Shown here: positions 19,876 to 28,297 of the stretch, piece after piece
Numbering within the stretch: the stretch's first letter is position 1
Layout: the number at the start of each line of letters is the position of its first letter
DNA from: Scytonema tolypothrichoides VB-61278
GTDB taxonomy: Bacteria > Cyanobacteriota > Cyanobacteriia > Cyanobacteriales > Nostocaceae
Reading direction: 5' to 3'
DNA: 64,000 nucleotides
Assembly: GCF_000828085.3 (NCBI RefSeq)
Contig: NZ_JXCA02000027.1
Span: 91,435 to 155,434 of the forward strand
Notes under the pieces: model-generated
Database searches by the model: none
The model's input: the letters and a program-made list of their open reading frames with translations, nothing else
What the model was told of the DNA's origin: nothing
Translations under genes and position numbers: made by a program

Positions 19876-20572
19876 AAGTCTTAGTTCTTAATGGCCGAGC
19901 TAGAGAATTCAAGTCAATGTTAAAGCTTTTTCATTATCTAGCATCATTAGTCATTTTAATTTTAGAAATCTCATGCAAAAACTGACAACAGATGAAACAA
20001 GTCAGTACCCGTTTCATCTGCTCAAAAATTTGTTGCTCGTTTTTCGGTTAAATGAAGCAAAATTAACGTTAATGACGAGAACCACTTCAAATCTCACTCT
20101 CGTAAGCTGCATCGAGTCATAGATTCATTGCTAGCAACAGCATTACTTAACCCGCACTTTGATTGTATCGACCTCAACACAGATTCATCAGGTAGAAATT
20201 GCGCTCTAGATTTAGTACGGTTTTCTCACTCAAGTTTTTAAGTCCTCTTTGTGGTTTATACTTAAGGTTCATCCCATTTATTGCTGCCTCAGCGACTTGT
20301 CGTTGAGTGATTTTGATGCACAACTTAGGTCACATCCTGATGACAAGTTCAAAAAACTTATGCGAATTATGCAAAGACGGCGATCGCGTCATTTCCATCT
20401 GCTTCCATCAAGTACTCGTGGTTAGCATACTCGTGCAGAATGTTCCTTAACAAGGAATCCGTTCATTCTGCTCACTCGTGCTAAACATTTACGCACTAAG
20501 CTCTATCCAGAGAATTACACAAAAGGGAGAGTTTTGAAGCAGCATTGTGGTACTATTACTCCATTCGGATTT

Positions 20573-20588
20573 CGTAGTAAAGACTACG
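20573..20588 (+). terminator. terminator-like hairpin
   Basis: Stem CGTAGT/ACTACG with an AAAG loop, followed by TTTAGGTTTTTT. The shape is that of an intrinsic terminator on the plus strand, but no gene is visible just upstream, so it may end an unannotated RNA or be a dispersed repeat. Confidence 0.35.
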
Positions 20589-21117
20589 TTTAGGTTTTTT
20601 CTCAAGGAGAAGTGATTCGTGCATCAATGAGTGGATGTACTGAAACTGAAAAACCAAGAATGTTTTTGGTTGCGACCACAACTGTTGTCAGATAGGACAG
20701 TGAAATCTGAAAAATGTCAACCTATTGCAAAGGAGTAGGAAGCTATGTGTTGCTAACTAGGAGATTGCGAGTTCAGGTACTATCCCTGGTGGTGACTTCG
20801 TGAGAAATGGGTCAAATCACTTACCCAAACTGAGCTGCAATTCCTGAGGGAGTGCGGTCTTGGGAAGTTTCCCCCGTTGTAGACGCCCGCCAGAACGCTT
20901 ACCGCAATCTAGCGCATCTGCTGTTCAGTTATAGCAAGTTGGATCGGGGAGGCGAACACAGTTTAAACTCCGGTTTTGCCAGCAAATAAAAGATTTGGTG
21001 AATCAGTGCTATGCAGCTTAACTTCTAGCGCTTCCTTAATGGTCTGTGCCCTTGGGGAACCCGTAAGGCTGGGTTGAAATCAATTGCGGTTCCCAATCCC
21101 CAGTTAATGATGACTCT

Positions 21118-21140
21118 ATTCGGAATTCCAAATTCCGAAT
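21118..21140. repeat. inverted repeat upstream of the coiled-coil gene
   Basis: Arms ATTCGGAAT and ATTCCGAAT (nine perfect pairs) around a five-base loop, about 100 bases upstream of the start at 21241. It could be an operator or RNA hairpin in the leader; no factor can be named. Confidence 0.4.
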
Positions 21141-21240
21141 TTCTCAATGATTTAACTCCTTTAGACAATAACCCAAATATCGGGCAAAGCGACACAGGGA
21201 ATCCACGGATTTAAGACATCACCTCTTTTGGAGAAATCTT

Positions 21241-22092
21241 ATGGGTCAAAATATCAACAAAGTTAAGATGGTGCATAATCCTACTAAGAGTTTGCACGAT
21301 TTAGCAAAATTTATCATCAGTCCTTGGTTAGAGAGAGCATCTGTCAAATCTCTCCAAAAACGAGTCGATTATCTAGAACGACGTTTATCTCAAGAGCTAC
21401 CTAATACAGAACAGCGTTTGAAGTCGCTGATTCAGCAACTGCAACGCCAGTTTAACTTTCTGCAAGACAGCACAACAAATCGATTCGACAAGTTATTAGA
21501 GTACGATTTGCCTCAACAAGTGCTGGACGTGCTGAACGAGCAAACTGATTTAATAATTCAAAACATAAAACCGATTGTGGAAGATTTAATACGCGAGCAA
21601 GAGAATAATAAACGTTTACAAGAAAATATCAGCGAAGCACTTATTCCAGTCAAACATCACAAAATCGAAGAATTTTCAGAACATCTTCAAGAGTTCACGC
21701 CGTCACTCCCACTCCCAGAAGAACAATCAGCAGCCTCTTTAGAAGCAGGATTGTGGCTCTTAGCTCATCGAGACAAAATAACACAAGAAGTAGCAGATGA
21801 GTTATTGGGTTCGCAAAATCCCCAAATAGAAGTCTTTCGTCAGAACCTTAGTAGATATTTGAAACTGCTTGGAAGCTGCTTAGAAAACGGGATTCAACCC
21901 CGTTTACTTTATAAAGGAATCATCACTCATGAACAGCCCGCAGTTGAGATATATGTGAATGGGTTCAAGTTGATTCAAAATAAATACATAAAGTGTTGGG
22001 AAGATTCAGCACAAATTTCAACTGAAGCAGTTCAACAGTTGAGGGCATACTTCAAGTACCTGATTGATTATTTGCTCAAAGCTTTAGTATAA
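21241..22092 (+). CDS. coiled-coil hypothetical protein
   Basis: I do not recognise this 283-residue protein. After a short N-terminal segment (LHDLAKFIISPWLERAS), residues about 35-130 are strongly heptad-like and rich in Gln, Leu and Glu, predicting a coiled coil (KRVDYLERRLSQ, LIQQLQRQFNFLQ). The C-terminal half, from about residue 155, is a helical domain with EAGLWLLAHRDKITQEVADELLGS and YLKLLGSC. There is no signal peptide or membrane segment. The ATG has GGAGAAA seven bases upstream. A strong terminator follows at 22106-22130, so it is probably a single-gene unit. No function is assigned. Confidence 0.75.
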   Translation: MGQNINKVKMVHNPTKSLHDLAKFIISPWLERASVKSLQKRVDYLERRLSQELPNTEQRLKSLIQQLQRQFNFLQDSTTNRFDKLLEYDLPQQVLDVLNEQTDLIIQNIKPIVEDLIREQENNKRLQENISEALIPVKHHKIEEFSEHLQEFTPSLPLPEEQSAASLEAGLWLLAHRDKITQEVADELLGSQNPQIEVFRQNLSRYLKLLGSCLENGIQPRLLYKGIITHEQPAVEIYVNGFKLIQNKYIKCWEDSAQISTEAVQQLRAYFKYLIDYLLKALV

Positions 22093-22105
22093 GACTTTTT
22101 TCTCT

Positions 22106-22130
22106 GCCCCACCTTTTAGAAGGATGGGGC
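22106..22130 (+). terminator. intrinsic terminator
   Basis: Hairpin with arms GCCCCA-CCTT and AAGG-TGGGGC (one bulged A), ending 14 bases past the coiled-coil gene, with a short T-run about ten bases further on. An ATG at 22124 lies inside it, which argues against that ATG as the start of the next gene. Confidence 0.65.
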
Positions 22131-22180
22131 ATTGGGCGCTTTTTGCTAAATTAATTTTAAAATTTCAAAAAAGTCAATTG

Positions 22181-22780
22181 ATGAATCAGACTTTAAGTGT
22201 AGCGCCTCCTAAACAAGTTACAACTCAACAGCAAACTCTAAAGCCCAAGCAAATCTCTGTAAAACCGTTAATTGTCCTGGGGTGGGAAATGCTTCTGGCA
22301 TTACCCATAGGTTTGGTTTTGGCAAAATTTCACATTGGAGGAATTGCCTGGATATTTGGTGGTATAGTCTCTGGTGCTGTGGTGCTGCAGACGTATCGGA
22401 TTTTATATAGCTACACCCTCAAACCTAACCGGACTGCTAGAAAGACGGGAATGGCACTTGTAGGACTGAATGTCGGCTTTTCTGTAGCTCACGGTCATCT
22501 AGCTGATGTTGCTTCTTGTCTTCCTATTTTCGCTTTGATCACGTTCTTTTTGTTGCTGTGTGGTACTGGAATTGGCTACATTTACTCCCACATCAGTAAA
22601 ACGAATCTTTTAACAGCTATGCTGGCTACAGTACCTGGTGGTGTGGGATCGATGTCAGCGATCGCCGCAGACTACGGCAAAAATGTTACTCTTGTGGCAC
22701 TCGTACAAGCAATTCGCGTCACAACCGTAGTTTTCCTGATTCCCCTCATCGCTAGAGTATTATCTGGTCAGCAAATTTAA
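22181..22780 (+). pseudogene. AbrB-family transporter, N-terminal half, ended by in-frame TAA
   Basis: First half of an integral membrane protein of the AbrB duplication family (PF05145, AbrB/PecM-like permeases). It has several membrane helices (LGWEMLLALPIGLVLAK, GIAWIFGGIVSGAVVLQ, LLTAMLATVPGGVGSMSAIAADYG). The VPGGVGSMS motif marks one of the two AbrB repeats. The frame stops at TAA 22778-22780, but the same frame continues without another stop into the second AbrB repeat to 23386. Family members have both halves in one chain of about 350-400 residues. I therefore read this as one gene broken by a nonsense codon. The start at ATG 22181 is preferred over 22124, which lies in the upstream terminator. 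Confidence 0.7.
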
Positions 22781-22795
22781 CCGCAAGCACCCCCG

Positions 22796-23386
22796 GTGAA
22801 AGGTGTCTTGTTCAGTTTTGAACCATCCCAATTAGGATTACTTTTACTGGCGCTGCTATTTGGTGGATTAGGAGTATATCTTGCTCTTTTAACCAAAATT
22901 CCGGCTGGTGAGTTTTTTGGTGCAATCGTCGCTGGGATAGCGTTTAATCCTTTATCTGAATGGCTGCCTTTTGTGAGTAACGTTAATTTTACTTTACCGC
23001 CTCTAGTGAATATAGTGGGGCAAATGCTTTTGGGGATAACCATCGGTGAGTATTGGGGTGACAAACCCACTTTCACAAAAAGGACTATAGTCTGCGCTTT
23101 GATGTCTGTAGGAATGACGCTGGTTGCTGGGGGTCTCGCTTCCATCCTTGCGATGGAATTAACTTCTTGGGACTGGTTAACCTGTTTGCTGGTTACAGCA
23201 CCAGGAGGTTCAGCGGAAATGATTTTAGTTGCCCTAGCATTGGATCATAATGTTGAAATTGTCACAGCCGGTCATTTGGTGCGACTGATTGCTATTAACA
23301 GTTCTCTACCATTGTGGATATATCTATTTCGTCGTCTTGACAGTCAATCTTTGGAACCAACTTCAGTAGACCAAAAAGTTTTGTGA
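22796..23386 (+). pseudogene. AbrB-family transporter, C-terminal half, same frame as upstream half
   Basis: Continuation of the AbrB-type permease after the in-frame TAA. Codons from 22781 onward read PQAPPVKGVLFSFEP and then membrane helices, with the second AbrB repeat motif TAPGGSAEMILVALALDHN. The only nearby start is GTG at 22796, without a visible ribosome-binding site, although re-initiation across the 15-base gap is possible. If so, the two halves could work as separate subunits. Otherwise the gene is inactive or the TAA is a sequencing error. There is no decay (frameshift or further stops) in either half, so any inactivation would be recent. Confidence 0.65.
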
Positions 23387-23467
23387 CGCTGTTTTTGCCG
23401 AGAAGCTGTAGCTTTTAATACTAAATAGATATCTCCAGAAATTAATTGTGCGTTGTCTGCAACCCTT

Positions 23468-23495
23468 GTAGAGACGTTCCATGGAACGTCTCTAC
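23468..23495. repeat. perfect 28-base palindrome
   Basis: Exact self-complementary sequence starting GTAGAGACGTTCC and ending GGAACGTCTCTAC, centred on CATG. It sits just before the surviving 3' part of a TonB-dependent receptor gene. The type is common as a dispersed palindrome in filamentous cyanobacteria, and here it coincides with the broken end of a gene. Confidence 0.75.
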
Positions 23496-23503
23496 ATTTT
23501 GAT

Positions 23504-23824
23504 AATAGGTTGAATAATGTCCCTGAACATAGCTTCAGTTTATGGACAACCTATGAGCTACTAAATGGAAACTTCAAGGGATTGGGATTTAGTTTAGGGT
23601 TTTTCTATATTGGAGAGCGACAAGGTGACCTAAACAACACCTTTACTTTACCAAGTTACTTCAGAACAGATGCTGCCATCTTCTACAAGAAAAATGACTT
23701 GCGAGTGGCTCTCAACTTGAAAAATCTTTTTGGTATTGATTACTTTGAAAGTGCAGATACTGACTTACGTGTTTTCCCTGGTTCGCCACTCACGGTGCAG
23801 GGAACGATTTCGTGGCAGTTTTGA
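23504..23824 (+). pseudogene. TonB-dependent siderophore receptor, C-terminal remnant
   Basis: Only the last 106 or so residues of an outer-membrane TonB-dependent receptor remain. The reading begins NRLNNVPEHSFSLWTTYEL, goes through LGFFYIGERQGD and YFRTDAAIFYKKN, and ends VQGTISWQF, with the C-terminal aromatic residue needed for barrel assembly. This matches the final beta-strands of FhuA/FpvA-like receptors, whose usual length is 700-850 residues. The plug and most of the barrel are gone. The upstream end of recognisable sequence falls within ten bases of the palindrome at 23468-23495. The open frame extends back to 23453 but that part is not receptor-like. Confidence 0.7.
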
Positions 23825-23990
23825 TTTCCCTCAAGTTTTCCTTACAAAAGCAGGAGCATCGACCATGAACTCTAAATCACTCCGAAACCTAACATTTACC
23901 TTACACCGCTATCTCATCTAAGCCGTAGGACTGCGACTGATTATCTTCGGCTTGATCAGCAACTTAGGATAATAGAGAATAGAATTACGG

Positions 23991-24815
23991 ATGCTGTCAA
24001 TGGTTGCCGAAATTAAAGAATTTGATGCCCAACATTGGGTGAAAACTCGTTCATCCCTTAATCCCGATGAATCAACCTTTCTCGTTTGGCAGGGCAAGAT
24101 TTATGCTTTTGTCCCAGGTGAGAAAAGAAAACTCCTGTTTCAAATAGTGGGTTTCAGCGTGAGTAGGTGTATTCCTACAGAAGAAGGTTCCTGGGATTTT
24201 ACCTCAAGAGAACTGACTTACTACCTTCACCCAGAAACAGGAGAAATTTTACATAAGTGGCATAATCCTTGGACTGATGAAACAGTTCCAGTGGCACACG
24301 TTGCAAATAGTCCCGTACAGGGTCATTTTAAAGGTAAGTTTCCAGCACCTGTAGACGGAGACTGGACAACGTTTGTGTTTGATATATTTCCTACTTACCC
24401 TAATCCTCTGAGGGAAAATCCCAAGTTTGCTGAGTATAGCCCACAAACGATTTATCAAGCAGCGGAATTGTTTAAATTAACTGTACCAACTGCAGATTTA
24501 TTAAACTCTGAACTTCCCTCGGTAACTCAACTCAAGCTAAGTTGGGATCGGATTGGTCCGTGGCTTCCTTGGATGAAGATGGGTGCACGCCTTGGTCATC
24601 TCATCTACAGTGCTTATGGAAGCAAGGTGAATAGCTTGAGCGAGTTACCGCAACTGCTGCAAGATGAAATCAATACTCGCCTTCCTTTGTACAAGAATGC
24701 GCCTGAATCGCTTCTTGATGTCGAGGATGTGAGTTCTTGGCTTTATTTTCAACAGCACTTTGATGCCTACTTAGCTGGTGAAACTTTTCCACTACCACAA
24801 GCAGAGGATGTTTAG
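23991..24815 (+). CDS. DUF1838 family protein
   Basis: A 274-residue soluble protein that I place in DUF1838 (unknown function, common in cyanobacteria and some proteobacteria). Notable segments are STFLVWQGKIYAFVPGEKRKLLFQIVGFSVSRC, YYLHPETGEILHKWHNPWT and FDIFPTYPNPL, which resemble a lipocalin-like beta-sheet start followed by a helical C-terminal half (WDRIGPWLPWMKMG). It has no signal peptide. ATG at 23991 or 24000 could each be the start. It stands alone, after a decayed receptor gene and convergent with the YdcF-like gene. Confidence 0.75.
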   Translation: MLSMVAEIKEFDAQHWVKTRSSLNPDESTFLVWQGKIYAFVPGEKRKLLFQIVGFSVSRCIPTEEGSWDFTSRELTYYLHPETGEILHKWHNPWTDETVPVAHVANSPVQGHFKGKFPAPVDGDWTTFVFDIFPTYPNPLRENPKFAEYSPQTIYQAAELFKLTVPTADLLNSELPSVTQLKLSWDRIGPWLPWMKMGARLGHLIYSAYGSKVNSLSELPQLLQDEINTRLPLYKNAPESLLDVEDVSSWLYFQQHFDAYLAGETFPLPQAEDV

Positions 24816-24863
24816 CTTTCTCCTAACGGCGTAGAGAACACCAGAGGAAAGGAAAAATGTGAT

Positions 24864-25469
24864 CTAGTATTTTAACACGAGGTAGACGAAGTAAAAATAT
24901 GTCTCTCGCATTAAAAACTCAAACTGGCTTTTGAAACTACGGTAGCGAGTTGTAGGCGTAGGGGATGGATAAGCATCCATCCCCATATTTTGTGCCATTA
25001 ACACAGCTCGCTTAAGATGCAAAGGGTCACTGACAATCAGAAATTTGGACAAATCATGCTTGTCAGCCACTTTTTGAGCATTTTGCAAGTTCTGGTGAGT
25101 TGTGTGAGATTCTGTTTCGATAAGAATATCGCTTTGTCTGACTCCCCGCGCCATTGCATAGCGTTTGCCCACAACGGCTTCAGATATGTCATCGTTTTTA
25201 CCAACACCACCAGTAAAAATGATGGTGTGTACAACTCCTCTTTTGTAGAGATTAATCGCGTGATTGATTCTTTCTCTAAAAACTGGAGATGGTTCGTCTC
25301 CCCAAACTGCTGCTCCCAGAACGATTGCAGCATCAGCTTTGACAACACGCTTAGCACTACCGTAAAAGTATATATTGAAAGCTGTGATTGCAACTACTAG
25401 CAGGAGTGCAGACATAATCCCAAGTATGACCAAAGTTAGCCATTGTGTTTTGGTTTGATAACTGGGCAT
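24864..25469 (-). CDS. YdcF/SanA-like DUF218 membrane-anchored protein
   Basis: A 201-residue protein with an N-terminal membrane helix (about 11-32) and a DUF218 domain outside it. The domain signature is visible as ADAAIVLGAAVWGDEPSPVFRERINHAI, IIFTGGVG, ESHTTHQNLQNA and LIVSDPLHLKRA. The conserved GG, the E of ETESHTT and the SDPLHLKRA histidine fit the family (SanA, YdcF, ElyC), which is linked to cell-envelope integrity. The reaction is not established for this branch. The start is ATG at 25469. It runs in the same direction as the upstream VOC gene with about 50 bases between. Confidence 0.85.
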   Translation of the reverse strand: MPSYQTKTQWLTLVILGIMSALLLVVAITAFNIYFYGSAKRVVKADAAIVLGAAVWGDEPSPVFRERINHAINLYKRGVVHTIIFTGGVGKNDDISEAVVGKRYAMARGVRQSDILIETESHTTHQNLQNAQKVADKHDLSKFLIVSDPLHLKRAVLMAQNMGMDAYPSPTPTTRYRSFKSQFEFLMRETYFYFVYLVLKY

Positions 25470-25523
25470 TGTTGATATCTCTCAAGTTAGAATTTACAAC
25501 ACTTCATTTATCTTTTAACAACT

Positions 25524-26555
25524 TTACGAAGCTTCTAACAACGTCCAAAAGTACCCATCTGGTGCAACGAAAGAGAAACTCATCTCTCCAAACTCGTTGG
25601 GAACGAGATTTGTATACTTCTGTATGGGGCTTGCTTTGATGCGATCTCCGTACACATCTAGTCCTCGTACTCGGTAAGTGTAAAGACAAACTCCCAAGCA
25701 GCCCGGTTGTGTAGCTTCAAACCTAGAATTTAATTGGAGCAAATCAGGAAAGCGAATGATATAAAGTCTTCCGGAACGTGCAGCATATATATTTGTTTGA
25801 GAAGACCGGGGGTCATCAAAGGCGGTAAGATAAAATTTCTCCCCCTTTTGGAGATCAAAAATTTCTCGACCTGCTAAGGAAGATTCGTAACTTGTTTCTA
25901 CATCGTCACGCACACGCAGCAAACCTAAAACTTCGTCATAAAACTTTAGAGTTTCTTTGCTGTCATCCTGAATGATCATCCCCATATGAGTAAACTGGCT
26001 TGTCTTCAGGGCAGAATTTTTGTTAATGTTTCCGTAGTGTGGCAGTGTATAACCAAATCTCTGAAAGAAAACCTGTCGCGTCAAAGGTTGCAATAAAAGC
26101 ATTTCTCGCACTCCGATCACTGGTTCGATGAAAGGACGGCTTTTTCTCTCTTTGTTGTAAATCACTTCCCAGTGAGGGAATGTATTTTTAATTTCCCAAC
26201 CTGCTGCTTTTGCCTCCTCCACATGATTTAAAATGTTTAACACATCGTCTGTTAAGGTCGTTGCCCAACGATTTCCCTTCACTTTCATCGACTCCATCCC
26301 TAATCCCTGATTGGTGGGATTTTCCCAAATCATCAGACGAAGCAAACCATGATCTGTATATTGATGGTAAAGGCGAATCGAACGTAAGGATGAATTGACC
26401 CCATATAGTTGGTATGCTGCTGCTTGTGATAACTCACCTACTTGACCAACACGATAGCCAAAGAGTTCCCAGTATTGAATAGCTGAAATTGCTTCTTTGA
26501 CGCCAATACACACTTCGTAGATGCCTTCAATAGCAGTTTGTTGCCCTTGGTTCAT
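25524..26555 (-). CDS. VOC-fold (glyoxalase/bleomycin-resistance-like) protein
   Basis: A 343-residue protein with at least two vicinal-oxygen-chelate modules. An N-terminal module contains GIYEVCIGVKEAISAIQYWELFGYRVGQVGEL. A second starts at QFTHMGMIIQDDSKETLKFYDEVLGLLRVRDD, which has the family's H-x-G-M and FY-x-x-x-LGL pattern. The C-terminus SFVAPDGYFWTLLEAS matches the last VOC strand. The substrate is not predictable: VOC proteins include dioxygenases, isomerases and resistance proteins. The start is ATG at 26555. It may be co-transcribed with the downstream YdcF-like gene. Confidence 0.75.
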   Translation of the reverse strand: MNQGQQTAIEGIYEVCIGVKEAISAIQYWELFGYRVGQVGELSQAAAYQLYGVNSSLRSIRLYHQYTDHGLLRLMIWENPTNQGLGMESMKVKGNRWATTLTDDVLNILNHVEEAKAAGWEIKNTFPHWEVIYNKERKSRPFIEPVIGVREMLLLQPLTRQVFFQRFGYTLPHYGNINKNSALKTSQFTHMGMIIQDDSKETLKFYDEVLGLLRVRDDVETSYESSLAGREIFDLQKGEKFYLTAFDDPRSSQTNIYAARSGRLYIIRFPDLLQLNSRFEATQPGCLGVCLYTYRVRGLDVYGDRIKASPIQKYTNLVPNEFGEMSFSFVAPDGYFWTLLEAS

Positions 26556-28297
26556 AGTTAGTTATGACATATAATGAAAGGACTTTTTGAAACAGTGTTC
26601 CTATTTTCAATTATCCATCTATTAGCTTGATATCAATTTATCAGCTTGATAATTGTGATTTTAAGAAAAATGATATGTAATTATTAATACAATGAAACGG
26701 CTGATTGTAAAACTTTCCTATTTTAACTATGTTTTTATATAAAGTTACGTAAAAATGTTTTTAAAGAGAAAAAATCAAGACATAATGTACCATAAATTGT
26801 GAAAAAGAATGGTAAAAAAATTATTGTTAGATACAGTAAACCTGTGCTCGATTGTCACCGTCATCTTGTCGTTTAGATCTTGATTCTGAACAGACTGCAA
26901 GTCTGTATGGCTAACAAATCTTGAGAAACTTAATGGGCGATACGCACATGTGATAAGCCAGAGGCTTATCGCTCTTTTGTATTTATGTATAAAAATTTTC
27001 TATCTTGACAAGTAGAGTTTTTATCCCTTGTTCTCGTTAAGATGTCTGAAATAAGGATTTTTGGAAGATTTTGAGATAACTTCGGCAAAACTTTATAATA
27101 ATATTGAGTATGATCTAGATATACTGTTACTGCTGCTTCTAAATGCTAAAATCACAACATATTGTTGCTAGTTTAAGAAAGCGACAGTAACTAGTCTTCA
27201 GGGTGATTATTTATACATATTACTGGAGAAAGTGTGTTCTCAACAAATATAAAATTTGTATTTGATTTTTGAACAGAACCCAGTAGAGTTTATGTTAAAC
27301 GTTCAGAGTTAAGCGTTCCCTAGCTTAACTAGTCAGTTCATAAACCAAACCGGATTCCTGTATGTGTTTACTTAATCTTTTGCTTAATTAAGTAGACGCA
27401 AGATCGCTTGACACATTGTTAGAAAGTTTAGGGATAAATGATCATTAAACCCAACTGATATACAGCATAGGCTACTATCGTTTTAGTAGAGTACCAAAAG
27501 CGTAGTGATCAACATTTTGAAAAATTAGGTTTGATGTTTTTGCTGACAGCATAAATGAGTATCTCAACAAAGGAGAATTTTACAATTTTTGTAGACAAGA
27601 TAATAGTACCAATTCTTTTTTGGTTGACCTGACTTGAAAATGGCAGTTTTTGAGCAAAGGAAGCAGGTGAGACAGCGCGAGTGACGGGTTTCCAACGCCA
27701 GTCGCTCATGGGGGAGACTCTCAAGACCGCACTGGCTGTCTTCGCAAGCGACTGCGTATTTCCTCCATCAGACGCTAAGCGCCAAAGGCGCACGCTGCGC
27801 TAACGCTTTTGGCGTGCGCTTGCGCTTACGCTAACACCGAAGGTGTGGCGAAAGCATAGCCGAAGTGGGAGGAAAATTTTCCTACTCTTAATGTATGTAT
27901 AGCAGTCGTACTTGAGTTGTAAAATTTATCAACCGCCTTAGCGAAGCGTGTCCGAAGGACATAGACGCCAAGAACGCCAAGAAAAGAGAAAAGAGAGAAA
28001 AGAGAATTTTACAAATGATTTAGGATTGCTATAGTTGATGACGGCTAGTTACCTATGACATAAACAAAGACTATAGAAATAGCATCAGAAACTATTTCAT
28101 CTGCTCATTGACTAGTGAGACTTAGTCTTTTTTCCTATCGATGTTAATACATCTGATGAGATGAACCAATCTTATAAGAGTAAGATTGATAGGCTATCGT
28201 TCAGTATTTTGCATTCAGTAAATTGCATCTACCAAAAAAATCAACCTTGATTGCTTCCAGTAGATTTTTGGAAAAAATTGGTAGGTATATAGTTCAA
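26556..28297. other. long gene-poor region
   Basis: About 1.7 kb with no supported gene. It is AT-rich up to 27500, with two stacked hairpins at 26890-26906 and 26952-26970 followed by a T-run (possible small RNA). From 27650 to 27880 it becomes GC-rich and full of short inverted segments (GGCGCACGCTGCGC-like), matching dispersed cyanobacterial repeats. AAGAAAAGAGAAAAGAG-type low-complexity repeat follows near 27970. The last 200 bases should carry the promoter of the chemoreceptor gene, but no clear elements stand out. Confidence 0.5.
26890..26978 (+). ncRNA. candidate small RNA with two hairpins and T-run
   Basis: Hairpin one is ACAGACT-gca-AGTCTGT (26890-26906). Hairpin two is GATAAGCC-aga-GGCTTATC (26952-26970), followed by GCTCTTTT, a terminator-like end. 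A TTGTCA...TAGATC pair with 16-base spacing lies upstream but is a weak promoter match. No family is recognised; it might equally be a repeat. Confidence 0.3.

Larger units (their letters stand above)
19876..21240. other. long gene-poor region with hairpins
   Basis: About 1.36 kb with no credible gene on either strand. It contains a terminator-like hairpin at 20573-20588, a repeat motif CCCGTTGTAGACGCCCGCC at about 20872-20890 that recurs near 47627, and an inverted repeat at 21118-21140 upstream of the next gene. GGAGAAA just before 21241 is the ribosome-binding site of the following gene. Confidence 0.5.

Noticed and set aside
22124..22180. Upstream ATG at 22124 as the start of the AbrB-type gene
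   Set aside because: It lies inside the terminator hairpin of the previous gene and adds a non-family N-terminus.
27509..27793. 94-codon minus-strand open frame
   Set aside because: Its first third runs through GC-rich dispersed repeat sequence and the rest is low complexity; no start signal.
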